Assembly (NCBI GenBank): GCA_026990815.1
Contig: JALXCS010000338.1
Coordinates: 1-11,618 of the forward strand
From: Methylomonas sp.
Lineage (GTDB): Bacteria > Pseudomonadota > Gammaproteobacteria > Methylococcales > Methylomonadaceae
Length of the DNA stretch: 11,618 nucleotides
Reading direction: 5' to 3'
Shown here: positions 1-6,747 of the stretch, piece by piece
How the letters are laid out: every line of letters begins with the position of its first letter
Numbering within the stretch: the stretch's first letter is position 1
Translations under genes and position numbers: made by a program
Notes under the pieces: model-generated
What the model saw: only the letters and a program-made list of their open reading frames with translations
Database searches by the model: none
Told to the model about the DNA's origin: nothing

Positions 1-145
1 ATACCGTGGTGTTATCCTGCGTCGATTTCGCTATACCAACCTCCCAATCAGGGTGGCAGACATCACTGGATTAGGTGGCAGCTTTCAAATGGAATGGGTG
101 GCAGCTTTGGCTTGGAATAGGTGGCAGCTTTGCTCTGGAATATGC
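1..145. mobile_element. Terminal part of an IS21-family-like insertion sequence
   Basis: Four copies of GGTGGCAG start at 52, 74, 97 and 120, a period of 22-23 bp. The last three are followed by CTTT and a GGAAT-type motif. Multiple terminal repeats of this design are characteristic of IS21-family ends, which finish in CA. The likely outer edge is the CA at 144-145, where the sequence changes to the antitoxin-like coding region. The rest of the element lies outside the window, so I cannot say which end this is, whether istA/istB are intact, or what target duplication was made. No convincing transposase reading frame is seen in 1-50. Confidence 0.6.
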
Positions 146-326
146 ACTGTATAGCTTCTGGCTGTATTTCCGTAATTACACCATTTTCACTAATCACAAT
201 CGCTGTACCGTTTATTTTTGCCTGCTCACGGGCGCGGAGTGCCGCTCTTTTTAAGGCAATTTCTGCATTGACGAGATCAGGGTCTCGGGATGCTGTTTGT
301 TGCGAACTTCGGGATGGATCAGTCAT
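146..326 (-). pseudogene. Antitoxin-like small protein gene, 3' end replaced by IS end
   Basis: From ATG at 326 the frame encodes about 60 residues with a charged helix-rich segment (ALKRAALRAREQAK) followed by a short hydrophobic strand and ENG turn (TAIVISENGVITEI). This layout is like the small partner genes found directly downstream of zeta-type toxin ATPases; that comparison is from memory of the family. The start ATG overlaps the stop of the preceding zeta remnant as ATGA, with a GAGGT Shine-Dalgarno about 9 bp upstream, the usual coupled toxin-antitoxin layout. The open frame continues to 63, but from about residue 61 it translates the insertion-sequence terminal repeats (KAATYSKPKLPP), so the native C-terminus is lost or at best changed. 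Whether the truncated protein still folds is unknown. Confidence 0.5.
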
Positions 327-505
327 GGTTTTATTACCTCTGCAATTAGTTTGGGTGTCAGCCCGGTATTATCATAAACCGCCCATTCATCGACGAGCGG
401 CAATCAAATCGGCATTAATAAAAACCGGGCAGGCCGCTTCATTGGGTAAAAATTCATTGGCAAAGGTGGTTTTTCCTGCGCCATTGGGGCCTCATTGCCA
501 TTAAG
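323..505 (-). pseudogene. Remnant of a zeta-toxin-type P-loop kinase gene with internal deletion
   Basis: Reading the minus strand from 491 gives GPNGAGKTTFANEFLPNE, a Walker A P-loop typical of zeta toxins, and continues through CPVFINADLIAAR to about 396. Shifted by one frame, from 394 to 323, it reads VDEWAVYDNTGLTPKLIAEV and ends in TGA, which matches the usual C-terminus of the same family. The central part (roughly 100 or more residues in intact members) is missing and the two parts are out of frame. The P-loop frame also has a stop (TGA at 494-492) just before it, so the N-terminus is gone too. Intact members phosphorylate UDP-N-acetylglucosamine or related sugars; this copy cannot encode an active kinase. 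It overlaps the antitoxin-like gene by ATGA. Confidence 0.6.
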
Positions 506-611
506 TAAAGAAATTTATAGCGCTTGGTAGGAGGGGCTTTAGCCGCGACCAAGGCAAATCGCGGCTAAAGCCCCTCCTACAAAATGCAGGTAACCTCTTA
601 ACTTAATGGCA
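496..611. repeat. Outer 11 bp inverted repeat around the REP-pair
   Basis: TGCCATTAAGT at 496-506 is the exact reverse complement of ACTTAATGGCA at 601-611. The pair flanks the REP hairpin nearly symmetrically, with 20 bp on each side. It may mark the ends of a larger small mobile element or an extended stem; chance is not excluded for 11 bp. Confidence 0.45.
527..580. repeat. REP-pair (REPIN-like) hairpin
   Basis: A perfect 22 bp inverted repeat (527-548 and 559-580) surrounds a 10 bp loop. Each arm begins, read inward, with GTAG followed by GAGGGGCTTTAGCCGC, which has its own imperfect GGCT-TT-AGCC palindrome. GTAG-headed palindromes in inverted pairs are the signature of REP/REPIN elements mobilised by RAYT transposases. 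It lies between the zeta remnant and the end of pyrE and could also work as a transcript-end hairpin. No second copy was found in the window. Confidence 0.6.
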
Positions 612-615
612 GTGC

Positions 616-635
616 TCCTAACCCCAAAGTTAGGA
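616..635 (-). terminator. Hairpin downstream of pyrE, possible weak terminator
   Basis: TCCTAAC (616-622) and GTTAGGA (629-635) pair perfectly over 7 bp with a 6 nt loop, 31 bp beyond the pyrE stop. There is no clear U-tract on the minus strand, so termination here is uncertain; the REP hairpin beyond it might contribute. Confidence 0.3.
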
Positions 636-665
636 ACGTTCACCAAATAAATTTACGAAACCGAT

Positions 666-1364
666 TCATGATGCACCATAAGCCTGCTGGTATTCATTAA
701 TAGCATCAACCAAGTTCTCATTTTCTGAGTCGAACTTTAAATACTCCACAATATCAGACAATGTAATAATTGATATAACCGGCAAATTAAAATTTTGTTT
801 TAGCTCCTGGATTATCGATATATCATTTATTCCTTTTTCTTGCCTGTCCAGTGCAATCAATATCCCCACAGGAATTGCACTGTTTTTGGAGATAATATCA
901 ATTGACTCACGCGCAGATGTCCCAGCCGTAATCACATCATCAAGGATAATGACATTACCTTTAAGGGGCGCACCCACCAATACCCCCCCCTCGCCGTGGT
1001 CTTTTGCTTCCTTTCGGTTAAAAACAAAAGGAATATCCGCTTTTGTTAATTGGGCGTAAGCGATAGCAGTGGCGCTGACCAAGGGAATTCCTTTATATGC
1101 TGGCCCATAAAGCACATCAACAGGCAATCCAGACTGTAGTAACGCTTGCGCATAATATTGCCCAAGCTGGCCAAGTTTGGAACCAGTATCAAATAACCCG
1201 GTATTAAAAAAATAAGGACTAATTCGCCCCGATTTTAATTGAAATTCGCCGAATTTCAACACCCCATTATCGAGGACGTATCGGATGAAGTTTTTTTTAT
1301 ATTCGAGCATTGTTGTTTTTGCTTCCAGGTTTCGAACTTGTTGACCTATCTGTTGCCCATCCAT
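666..1364 (-). CDS. pyrE: Orotate phosphoribosyltransferase
   Basis: Cytoplasmic enzyme of de novo pyrimidine synthesis that joins orotate and PRPP to give orotidine 5'-phosphate. The frame of 232 residues shows the family's landmarks: KFGEFQLKSGRISPYFFNTG near residues 37-56, the flexible catalytic loop NRKEAKDHGEGG at 116-127, and the PRPP-binding motif VIILDDVITAGTS at 138-150. Alignment by eye with the 213-residue E. coli PyrE puts its Met1 at our Met19 (ATG at 1310, MLEYKKNFI), so the first 18 residues look like an extension. The ATG at 1364 is preceded by a good Shine-Dalgarno (AAGGGGG, 10 bp spacing), while the one at 1310 has only a distant GGAA. I kept 1364, but 1310 is a real alternative. 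Transcribed alone or with DUF1499 upstream (104 bp gap with its own promoter candidate). Confidence 0.95.
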   Translation of the reverse strand: MDGQQIGQQVRNLEAKTTMLEYKKNFIRYVLDNGVLKFGEFQLKSGRISPYFFNTGLFDTGSKLGQLGQYYAQALLQSGLPVDVLYGPAYKGIPLVSATAIAYAQLTKADIPFVFNRKEAKDHGEGGVLVGAPLKGNVIILDDVITAGTSARESIDIISKNSAIPVGILIALDRQEKGINDISIIQELKQNFNLPVISIITLSDIVEYLKFDSENENLVDAINEYQQAYGAS

Positions 1365-1402
1365 TATGATAAATCCCCCTTAAAATTAAAGACTCCCAAG
1401 AA

Positions 1403-1430
1403 ATTATCATTAACCAGTTCGGACCATCAA
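1403..1430 (-). promoter_or_regulatory. Candidate sigma70 promoter for pyrE
   Basis: On the minus strand TTGATG (1430-1425) and GATAAT (1408-1403) are separated by 16 bp. Transcription would start near 1396, giving a leader of about 32 nt to the ATG at 1364. This suits the upstream start choice. Confidence 0.4.
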
Positions 1431-1468
1431 GAACAAATATCGCGACCAAATGATTTATTGAATTATTG

Positions 1469-1909
1469 TTATTCTATAACACCCGCGACACGAAGTTGCT
1501 TACGAATTTCTTCAACTCTCTTTCTATTCACACCTAAATCACTATAACCCGTCCGTGATGCTGAACGGACATGAATAATGCCAGTTTTTTTATCCAGTCG
1601 AAATTGAATATTATCAACAAAACGAAAAATCAGGCTTTTTACTTCTGCATCAATCAAGCTTTCTGATTGTTTGGTTATTTTTGTTCTACTCTGATTGTTT
1701 AATATATTTTTTAATGTAATCCAGGCTTCTTTACTGGAGTCTTTGATTTTAAAAGGTTCAATATAATGACTGCTCTCAGGTACAGCTTGCGAGGAAACGC
1801 AATTTGGATTATCAGGGCAGGGCGGTAATTCTATTTCCAAGGTGTTTGCTGCAGATGCTTTCAAAACCACAAAAAAAATACAAACATTAATGAATAGGGA
1901 ATGTTTCAT
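1469..1909 (-). CDS. DUF1499 family secreted protein
   Basis: A 146-residue protein of the DUF1499 family, function unknown. It begins with a short basic N-terminus and hydrophobic stretch (residues 4-18) ending in ASA-A, a plausible Sec signal peptide cleaved near residue 20-21, so it likely acts in the periplasm. The family's two signatures are present: CPDNPNCVSSQA at 31-42 with both cysteines, and IHVRSASRTGYSDLGVNRKR at 112-131. The gene follows transketolase on the same strand but is separated from it by a strong terminator. That terminator's U-tract runs almost up to the ATG, and no Shine-Dalgarno is visible in front of the start, so expression is probably weak or depends on read-through. 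No other ATG would keep the signal peptide. Confidence 0.85.
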   Translation of the reverse strand: MKHSLFINVCIFFVVLKASAANTLEIELPPCPDNPNCVSSQAVPESSHYIEPFKIKDSSKEAWITLKNILNNQSRTKITKQSESLIDAEVKSLIFRFVDNIQFRLDKKTGIIHVRSASRTGYSDLGVNRKRVEEIRKQLRVAGVIE

Positions 1910-1914
1910 GATAA

Positions 1915-1940
1915 AAAAGGGGCAGAAAGCCGCCCCTTTT
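1915..1940 (-). terminator. Rho-independent terminator after transketolase
   Basis: On the minus strand AAAAGGGGC (1940-1932) and GCCCCTTTT (1923-1915) form a 9 bp stem with an 8 nt loop, followed by further T residues. It lies 23 bp past the transketolase stop and ends 5 bp before the DUF1499 ATG. It is the strongest terminator in the window. Confidence 0.85.
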
Positions 1941-1963
1941 CAGTTCTAGCATTCAAACTATGA

Positions 1964-3862
1964 TTAAATCATGCCTTTTACAGTTGCCATAATACCAGTT
2001 GGATCAATACCCTGATGCGGAAATTGCTCCCACAAGCCGCCGCAACCTTCTTTATGGGTGGCAATATAATTGAATTTTGGTGCATAACCACGCTCCAGCA
2101 ACCAAGAACCAAAGCGGCTTCCCAGTCCAGTTTTACGGTTAAACGATTCAACAACCAGTACCATTGGAGCTTTACCCAATTTAGCCATCATGTCTTCATC
2201 AACTACATTCAATGATGGCTTATTAATTAAACCAACATCAACTCCTTCGGCTTTCAGTCGCTCCACGGCATCCAAAGCACGGTACAGAGTTTCACCAAAG
2301 GCGACCACATAACCTTGCGTGCCTTCACGAATCACTTCATCCTTGCCAGAAACAAACTGGTAATCGCCAGCAAACATTTCATTGCCATTGGCATCCAGAA
2401 TGGTTGGTACTTTCGACCGAGTTGAGAACACAAAACGCAAGCCAGGATCAAAGAAAATACTTTTGACCACGGCTCTCATTTGATGGGGGTCGGCTGGAAA
2501 ATACAGCTTTGTTGGATAACCGTCATCCAGACCATTATCGGCAAACATGTTATTCAAGCCGAAGTGACAGGTATTATCCGCCATGTCGTCTATGCCTGAA
2601 TGAGAATAATGGCATAATACATTGGAATTGTTCAGACGGGCCATGGTTATTTCTGAAAGTGTCATTTCCAAAAAGGCGCTGAAGGTGCCAAATATACCCT
2701 GCTTACCTTCCGCCATGCCAAAACCAGCTGCCGCTGAAAAATTGCCGCGCTCCATGATGCCGGAAGAAATGAACACTTCAGGATTCGCCTTATGAATTTT
2801 AATCAATCCGCATGAGCCTTCCAGATCACTGTCAATAACCCGAACTTTTTCAACTCGTTCGGCTTCGCTCATGCCGCTTAATACTTCAACAACAGCATCG
2901 CCAAAGACACCTCGATTGGCATCCCAGTTATCACTGGAGCCTTTAAAGTCTTTATCCTGTTTAGGCGCTTCAATTGTTTTCAAAACTTCAGCAGCTTTTT
3001 GCTGTCCATGAGATTCCAGATAATCCAGCGCAATTTTTACTGAAACCACATCATGACCGTGAGTTGAACCTTCCAGTCCTTCAATACCAGGACACATGGG
3101 CCGTTTACAAATGACCGCAACAGGGCCATCAGTATTAATGGCCTTGACAATGTTTTGATACAAATCATCAATATCTTCGCCATTACATTCGGAAACCGTC
3201 AAACCATGCCCTTCCAAAGTCTTGGCTGTTGAGCAGCCAGCCAGATATTCTGAAGGATGACCCGCAATGGTGACATCATTGTCATCAATTATGAGTTTAA
3301 CGTTAATACCTTGTGCAACGGCCAAGCGCGCCGCTTCCGCATCATTTCCTTCCTGCTGAGAACCATCTGAACCCAGGCAGAAAACCGTTTTACCTGTATT
3401 TGCCATCGCCACACCGTTGACATATGGCCACATATGACCCAATCGACCAGAACTGAACTTGACGCCTGGAGTAAACCCTAATTCCGGATGTCCTGGCAAA
3501 TGTGAATGTGCTTCACGGTAATGCATCAATTTTTCTGCTGGCATGTCGCCATTCAAGACTGACATTAAATATTGCGTGCCAACTCTGTGCCCCGCTTCAT
3601 CAAAAAATATAGGTACATATTTATCTTCTGCACCACGAAACAAGGCATCCATAATCATAACTTCCGGCACGGTATCATAAGGCCCGCCAGAGTGTCCGCC
3701 AACGCCTCTTGCTGCGCCTGTTGCGGTAAAGAAAATTATCGCATCACGACAAAGCTGGATATTGCTTTTTAATGCTTCTCTTTGCTCATCAGATAATGTT
3801 GCATTGCTTGGATCCAGAGATATGCGCTGGTATGCGCCTAGATCAATTGGAAAAGTAGACAT
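1964..3862 (-). CDS. tkt: Transketolase family protein
   Basis: A 632-residue thiamine-diphosphate enzyme. Transketolases move two-carbon ketol units between sugar phosphates in the pentose phosphate, Calvin or ribulose monophosphate cycles in the cytoplasm. Seen here: GVGGHSGGPYD (53-63), the cofactor-binding motif GSDGS(164-168)-QQEG...DDN(193-195), and the start of the pyrimidine-binding domain near 361-400 (SSGIMERGNFSAAAGFGM), where Glu371 is the likely activating glutamate. The C-terminal domain runs from about 500. Length is slightly below E. coli TktA (663) and the sequence is clearly a different subtype, so substrate preference (ordinary transketolase against a dihydroxyacetone-synthase-like role) cannot be settled by eye. 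The start is supported by AGAGGAA six bases upstream. It appears monocistronic: own promoter candidate and a strong terminator. Confidence 0.92.
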   Translation of the reverse strand: MSTFPIDLGAYQRISLDPSNATLSDEQREALKSNIQLCRDAIIFFTATGAARGVGGHSGGPYDTVPEVMIMDALFRGAEDKYVPIFFDEAGHRVGTQYLMSVLNGDMPAEKLMHYREAHSHLPGHPELGFTPGVKFSSGRLGHMWPYVNGVAMANTGKTVFCLGSDGSQQEGNDAEAARLAVAQGINVKLIIDDNDVTIAGHPSEYLAGCSTAKTLEGHGLTVSECNGEDIDDLYQNIVKAINTDGPVAVICKRPMCPGIEGLEGSTHGHDVVSVKIALDYLESHGQQKAAEVLKTIEAPKQDKDFKGSSDNWDANRGVFGDAVVEVLSGMSEAERVEKVRVIDSDLEGSCGLIKIHKANPEVFISSGIMERGNFSAAAGFGMAEGKQGIFGTFSAFLEMTLSEITMARLNNSNVLCHYSHSGIDDMADNTCHFGLNNMFADNGLDDGYPTKLYFPADPHQMRAVVKSIFFDPGLRFVFSTRSKVPTILDANGNEMFAGDYQFVSGKDEVIREGTQGYVVAFGETLYRALDAVERLKAEGVDVGLINKPSLNVVDEDMMAKLGKAPMVLVVESFNRKTGLGSRFGSWLLERGYAPKFNYIATHKEGCGGLWEQFPHQGIDPTGIMATVKGMI

Positions 3863-3921
3863 AAAATTCCTCTTTATTAAGTGATTGTTATTAATTCTGT
3901 TAAAAATAAATTCGAACTAAC

Positions 3922-3950
3922 ATTACACCTTGCAGGCGTCTGGATGCAAG
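3922..3950 (-). promoter_or_regulatory. Candidate transketolase promoter overlapped by an inverted repeat
   Basis: On the minus strand TTGCAT (3949-3944) and TGTAAT (3927-3922) are 16 bp apart, giving a leader of about 50 nt before the transketolase ATG. The inverted repeat CTTGCA (3929-3934) / TGCAAG (3945-3950) covers the -35 and the spacer, an operator-like position. The same repeat could instead be a poor terminator for the upstream hydrolase gene, but it lacks a U-tract. Confidence 0.4.
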
Positions 3951-4030
3951 CCATTTTTATTGATTTTAACAATCGGGGAATTACAAAATTACGTCACTTA
4001 TATCTTAAAAACAATCTGGGTAGATTCAAT

Positions 4031-4903
4031 CTAAAGTATAATTTCCAAACCTTCGTATGCTAAATAATGTTCAAAATCATTATTTTTTTTCAGGTTTTTA
4101 AAAATTTCTTCAAGTTCTGTATCGCTTCGTGTTGGTTCATGATGAGTAAAAAATAATTTTTTAACCCCGGCTTTTTCAGCTAATGTCATTGAAGATGAGT
4201 GAGTGCCATGCCCCCAACCATGTTTTCCTGAATATTCTTCCTGGGTATAGGATGCATCAATTATCAATGCGTCTACATTGGTAATTGCCGTAACTAACTC
4301 ATTTAAACTTGTTTCAATCATTTTTTGATGATTGACAAATTCAATCGTATTTGGGGAATGATGGTTAGTAAGAGGCTCATAATCCCCGGTAAAAAATATT
4401 GACTTGCCATCACAAACAATTTTATAACCAAAATTTATCACTGGATGATTCAGTAAATAAGGCGTAATCGTTGCTGAACCAATGTTGAAAGATTTTTTTG
4501 CCAAAATTGTCACATATTCTAGGTCGGCTTTAAGTTCAGACTCGATAATCGGAAAGTAACAATACTGGAGCTGCACATTCAGCGCCCTTTCAATACCCTC
4601 CCCAGTATCTATATCCCGCCCCCCATAAATTTTAATTTTGTTTCCAGGAACGAATAAAGGAGAAAAAAACGGCAACCCGTGAATATGATCCCAATGGGTA
4701 TGCGTAATCAAAATATGAGCCGCGCCAGGAAGTTTTCCGGGTAATTTTTTGGCTAACGCATGAATTCCTGTGCCTGCATCCAGAATAATAAGATCACCAT
4801 CGTCCGTGACTACCTGAAGGCATGTGGTATTACCTCCATAGCGAGTTGTCTCCGGTCCCGGTGTGGGAATTGAACCCCTAACGCCCCAAAATTTAACTTT
4901 CAT
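4031..4903 (-). CDS. MBL-fold metallo-hydrolase
   Basis: A 290-residue soluble metallo-beta-lactamase-fold protein starting with the well-known MKVKFWGVRGSIPTPGPET...YGGNTTC opening. Metal ligands are visible: HTHWDH at 68-73, His153 (NHP), Asp174 (FTGDYEP) and His254/His255 (FTHHEP); HGTHSS at 232-237 may line the active site. The complete ligand set argues for an active di-metal hydrolase. The nearest groups I can name are the class II cyclic-nucleotide phosphodiesterase / RNase Z-like MBL proteins, but the substrate cannot be assigned. No signal peptide. The Shine-Dalgarno is weak (GGAT about 8 bp upstream). A copy of the ~140 bp dispersed repeat begins 29 bp upstream of the start. The gene is about 170 bp upstream of transketolase on the same strand and not obviously co-regulated. 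Confidence 0.85.
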   Translation of the reverse strand: MKVKFWGVRGSIPTPGPETTRYGGNTTCLQVVTDDGDLIILDAGTGIHALAKKLPGKLPGAAHILITHTHWDHIHGLPFFSPLFVPGNKIKIYGGRDIDTGEGIERALNVQLQYCYFPIIESELKADLEYVTILAKKSFNIGSATITPYLLNHPVINFGYKIVCDGKSIFFTGDYEPLTNHHSPNTIEFVNHQKMIETSLNELVTAITNVDALIIDASYTQEEYSGKHGWGHGTHSSSMTLAEKAGVKKLFFTHHEPTRSDTELEEIFKNLKKNNDFEHYLAYEGLEIIL

Positions 4904-4932
4904 TGTTTATCCAAATCCGTTTGTCTTTTAAG

Positions 4933-5075
4933 AATCTGTTCAAGATCGTTACGAACCCCTGTTAATTGTATGCGGACGAAGCGCAGAAACCGGAGTTTAC
5001 ATGGAGTAAATGAGGATTTCGAGCACCGCCCAAACACAAATGGCAGTGGTGCAGTAGATCTTGAACAGGTTCTAA
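4933..5075. repeat. Dispersed ~140 bp MITE-like repeat, copy A
   Basis: The ends are near-perfect inverted repeats: AGAATCTGTTCAAGATC (4931-4947) against GATCTTGAACAGGTTCT (5057-5073), one mismatch. A small internal hairpin lies at TTTAC (4996-5000) / GTAAA (5006-5010). It has no coding capacity that I can support. Copy B at 6748-6885 has the same orientation and matches over most of its length. The element fills the gap between the broken membrane gene and the hydrolase start. Confidence 0.8.
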
Positions 5076-5141
5076 GGGCGGTTAAATTATTGGGAATAAC
5101 GACAGAGATAAACTACTCCTTCAAAATTCTCTTTATCGGTT

Positions 5142-5540
5142 TCATATAATACCTCGTAATTTTGCTGCTAACCATGGTGAAAATAACATTACAATAAGCA
5201 CTATACTAAATAAATCGCCTTTTTTTATGTTAAATATTTCACAGATTTCCTGCCAGGATTTACCTAAAATTTAGAGCCCAAAAATAAATTCAAATACCAA
5301 AGTTAAACTCAACCAGAATAATCCTATTACAAAATAATGCCTGGCTTGCTTTACTCTAATATAAGGAATGAAAATCATTACAATTAGCAACACCAAAACT
5401 GATAATATCAAGCCACTAATGGGTAATGCCAGATTAAAACCAATTGCAGGAATTATTATTTTCTCTCTGACGATACCATTGAAAATAGCTACCGCAAAAA
5501 TAATGACCCATATTCCTGTCGCCTTGATAACAATGCCCAT
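5142..5540 (-). pseudogene. Small multi-pass membrane protein gene with a premature in-frame stop
   Basis: From ATG at 5540 (Shine-Dalgarno AGGGGGG just upstream) 89 residues are encoded with about three membrane helices (5-21, 38-60, 69-87) and the segment NGIVREKIIIPAIG. A TAA at 5273-5271 stops it right after FEFIFGL. The same frame continues for 42 more sensible residues (LGKSWQEICEIFNIKKGDLF, then a fourth hydrophobic segment ending SPWLAAKLRGII) to a TGA at 5144-5142. From memory, related proteobacterial proteins have FGHYV.GKSW at this point, so the stop replaces a tyrosine codon by one base change. Full length would be about 132 residues. Function unknown. It follows the chemoreceptor-rhodanese gene by 58 bp on the same strand and may share its transcript. 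A sequencing error or stop read-through could also explain it. Confidence 0.7.
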
Positions 5541-5598
5541 TAACCCCCCTGCACACAGAGTTTATTCTAGCAAAAGAAGCTTTGAAATTAAGTTGTTT

Positions 5599-6726
5599 TC
5601 AGTCTCTTTCTACTGGCAAACGGCTTTTATCCCAAGCCAGCATTCCTCCATCAAGATTATAAATATGATCAAATCCAATTGATTGAGCAATTCGGGCAGC
5701 CCGGGAAGAACGGCCGCCACTACGGCAAACAAATAAATACTGTGCCTTTTTGTTCAACGACATCAGTTGTTTCTTGAAGGATTTATCGTTAATAGTACAC
5801 AATTTTGCTCCGGAAATGTGCCCAAGGTGATCATTAAATTCATCCGGCCTTCTAACATCAATTATCCGAAAAGTTTCCAATTGCTGCATAGCCTGCTTGG
5901 GAGAAATATTGGTTATCGGCTTACCAGTAACCACCCCTATCAAATCAGAAAGCGCCTGGTTCGATACTTCTACTTCATTATTGAGTACTTCAGTCTGCGA
6001 TTTGGTATCTTCTGCTATTTTTCTAGCTTGTTGAGCTAGTTTTTCAATATTTCCAACAGCAGCAACGATGGCCTGTACTGATGCCTCTCTTTGTTGGATA
6101 TTTTGATCTTCATTGCCTTTAAAAAGCTTTATTAATTCAGTTAGGGCCTGAGAAACATTTTCCGTATTTTCCAGTCCTGCTTGCATATGTTCACGATTTG
6201 CTTCAATAATTTCCCTGACGTTATCACGCGCTGAAGTCACTACCTCATCAATATGCTTGGACGCATCCTCACAAGTTTTAACCAACCCCTGCATTTCTTT
6301 TGCAACAATATTAATTCCATTACCATCTCCACCGAGCGAGCCTCCCAAAACTGCAGTATTTAATGCCAGCATTTTGGTATGTCGGGCAACTTTGTAAAGA
6401 GACTGCGTACTTTCCTTGATTTTATCAAAAAGATGAATACTTTCTTCTATTCGATTAAATCCGGACTCAATAGTTGTTACCGTTTCATTCAGTATCGTTA
6501 ACGAATCATCAGCTTGCCTGACTGATTTTGAGAGCATGGTTTTGATTTGCTCACCATCGGCAAAAACCCGGTTGACTACATCATATTGTTGTTGGGTAAT
6601 TTCAACCAACGACTCATTGATAGACTTAATTTTCTGAACCGTTCGTGTAGTTTCTTCACTACTTTTACCTAATTTCTGAGTACTTGAAAGTAATTGCTTT
6701 GAGTTTTCTTGTTGCGGATTTAGCAT
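5599..6726 (-). CDS. Soluble chemoreceptor-like coiled-coil protein fused to a rhodanese domain
   Basis: 375 residues with two parts. Residues 1-265 are long amphipathic helices; 113-150 (HTKMLALNTAVLGG...GNGINIVAKEM) resemble the conserved hairpin tip of methyl-accepting chemotaxis proteins (TNLLALNAAIEAARAGE...GRGFAVVA), but AAIEAARAGE has become TAVLGGSLGG, so CheA/CheW contacts may be lost. Residues 275-372 are a rhodanese domain (IIDVRRPDEF at 288-297; active-site loop CRSGGRS at 334-340 with Cys334; NLDGGMLAW at 357-365). Single-domain rhodaneses transfer or carry sulfur as a cysteine persulfide. No membrane helix, HAMP or ligand domain is seen, so it should be cytoplasmic. It may sense sulfur or redox state and pass that through the coiled coil; this is inference. 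No Shine-Dalgarno precedes the ATG. No che genes are in the window. Confidence 0.85.
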   Translation of the reverse strand: MLNPQQENSKQLLSSTQKLGKSSEETTRTVQKIKSINESLVEITQQQYDVVNRVFADGEQIKTMLSKSVRQADDSLTILNETVTTIESGFNRIEESIHLFDKIKESTQSLYKVARHTKMLALNTAVLGGSLGGDGNGINIVAKEMQGLVKTCEDASKHIDEVVTSARDNVREIIEANREHMQAGLENTENVSQALTELIKLFKGNEDQNIQQREASVQAIVAAVGNIEKLAQQARKIAEDTKSQTEVLNNEVEVSNQALSDLIGVVTGKPITNISPKQAMQQLETFRIIDVRRPDEFNDHLGHISGAKLCTINDKSFKKQLMSLNKKAQYLFVCRSGGRSSRAARIAQSIGFDHIYNLDGGMLAWDKSRLPVERD

Positions 6727-6747
6727 AAGTTATTTTATATCGCTAAA

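Noticed and set aside
52..145. Possible CRISPR-like array because of four regular repeats
   Set aside because: The period is only 22-23 bp with 8-12 bp conserved cores and no unique spacers; it fits IS21-type terminal repeats.
121..504. Plus-strand open frame of 127 codons
   Set aside because: It runs across the IS end, the antitoxin-like gene and the zeta remnant on the opposite strand and has no recognisable domain; it is an antisense shadow.
3881..4063. 60-codon plus-strand frame between transketolase and the hydrolase
   Set aside because: It overlaps the candidate transketolase promoter and the end of the hydrolase gene, has no ribosome site and no recognisable domain.
5074..5141. Search for a small gene or RNA between the repeat and the broken membrane gene
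   Set aside because: No start with ribosome site, hairpin or promoter of note was found.
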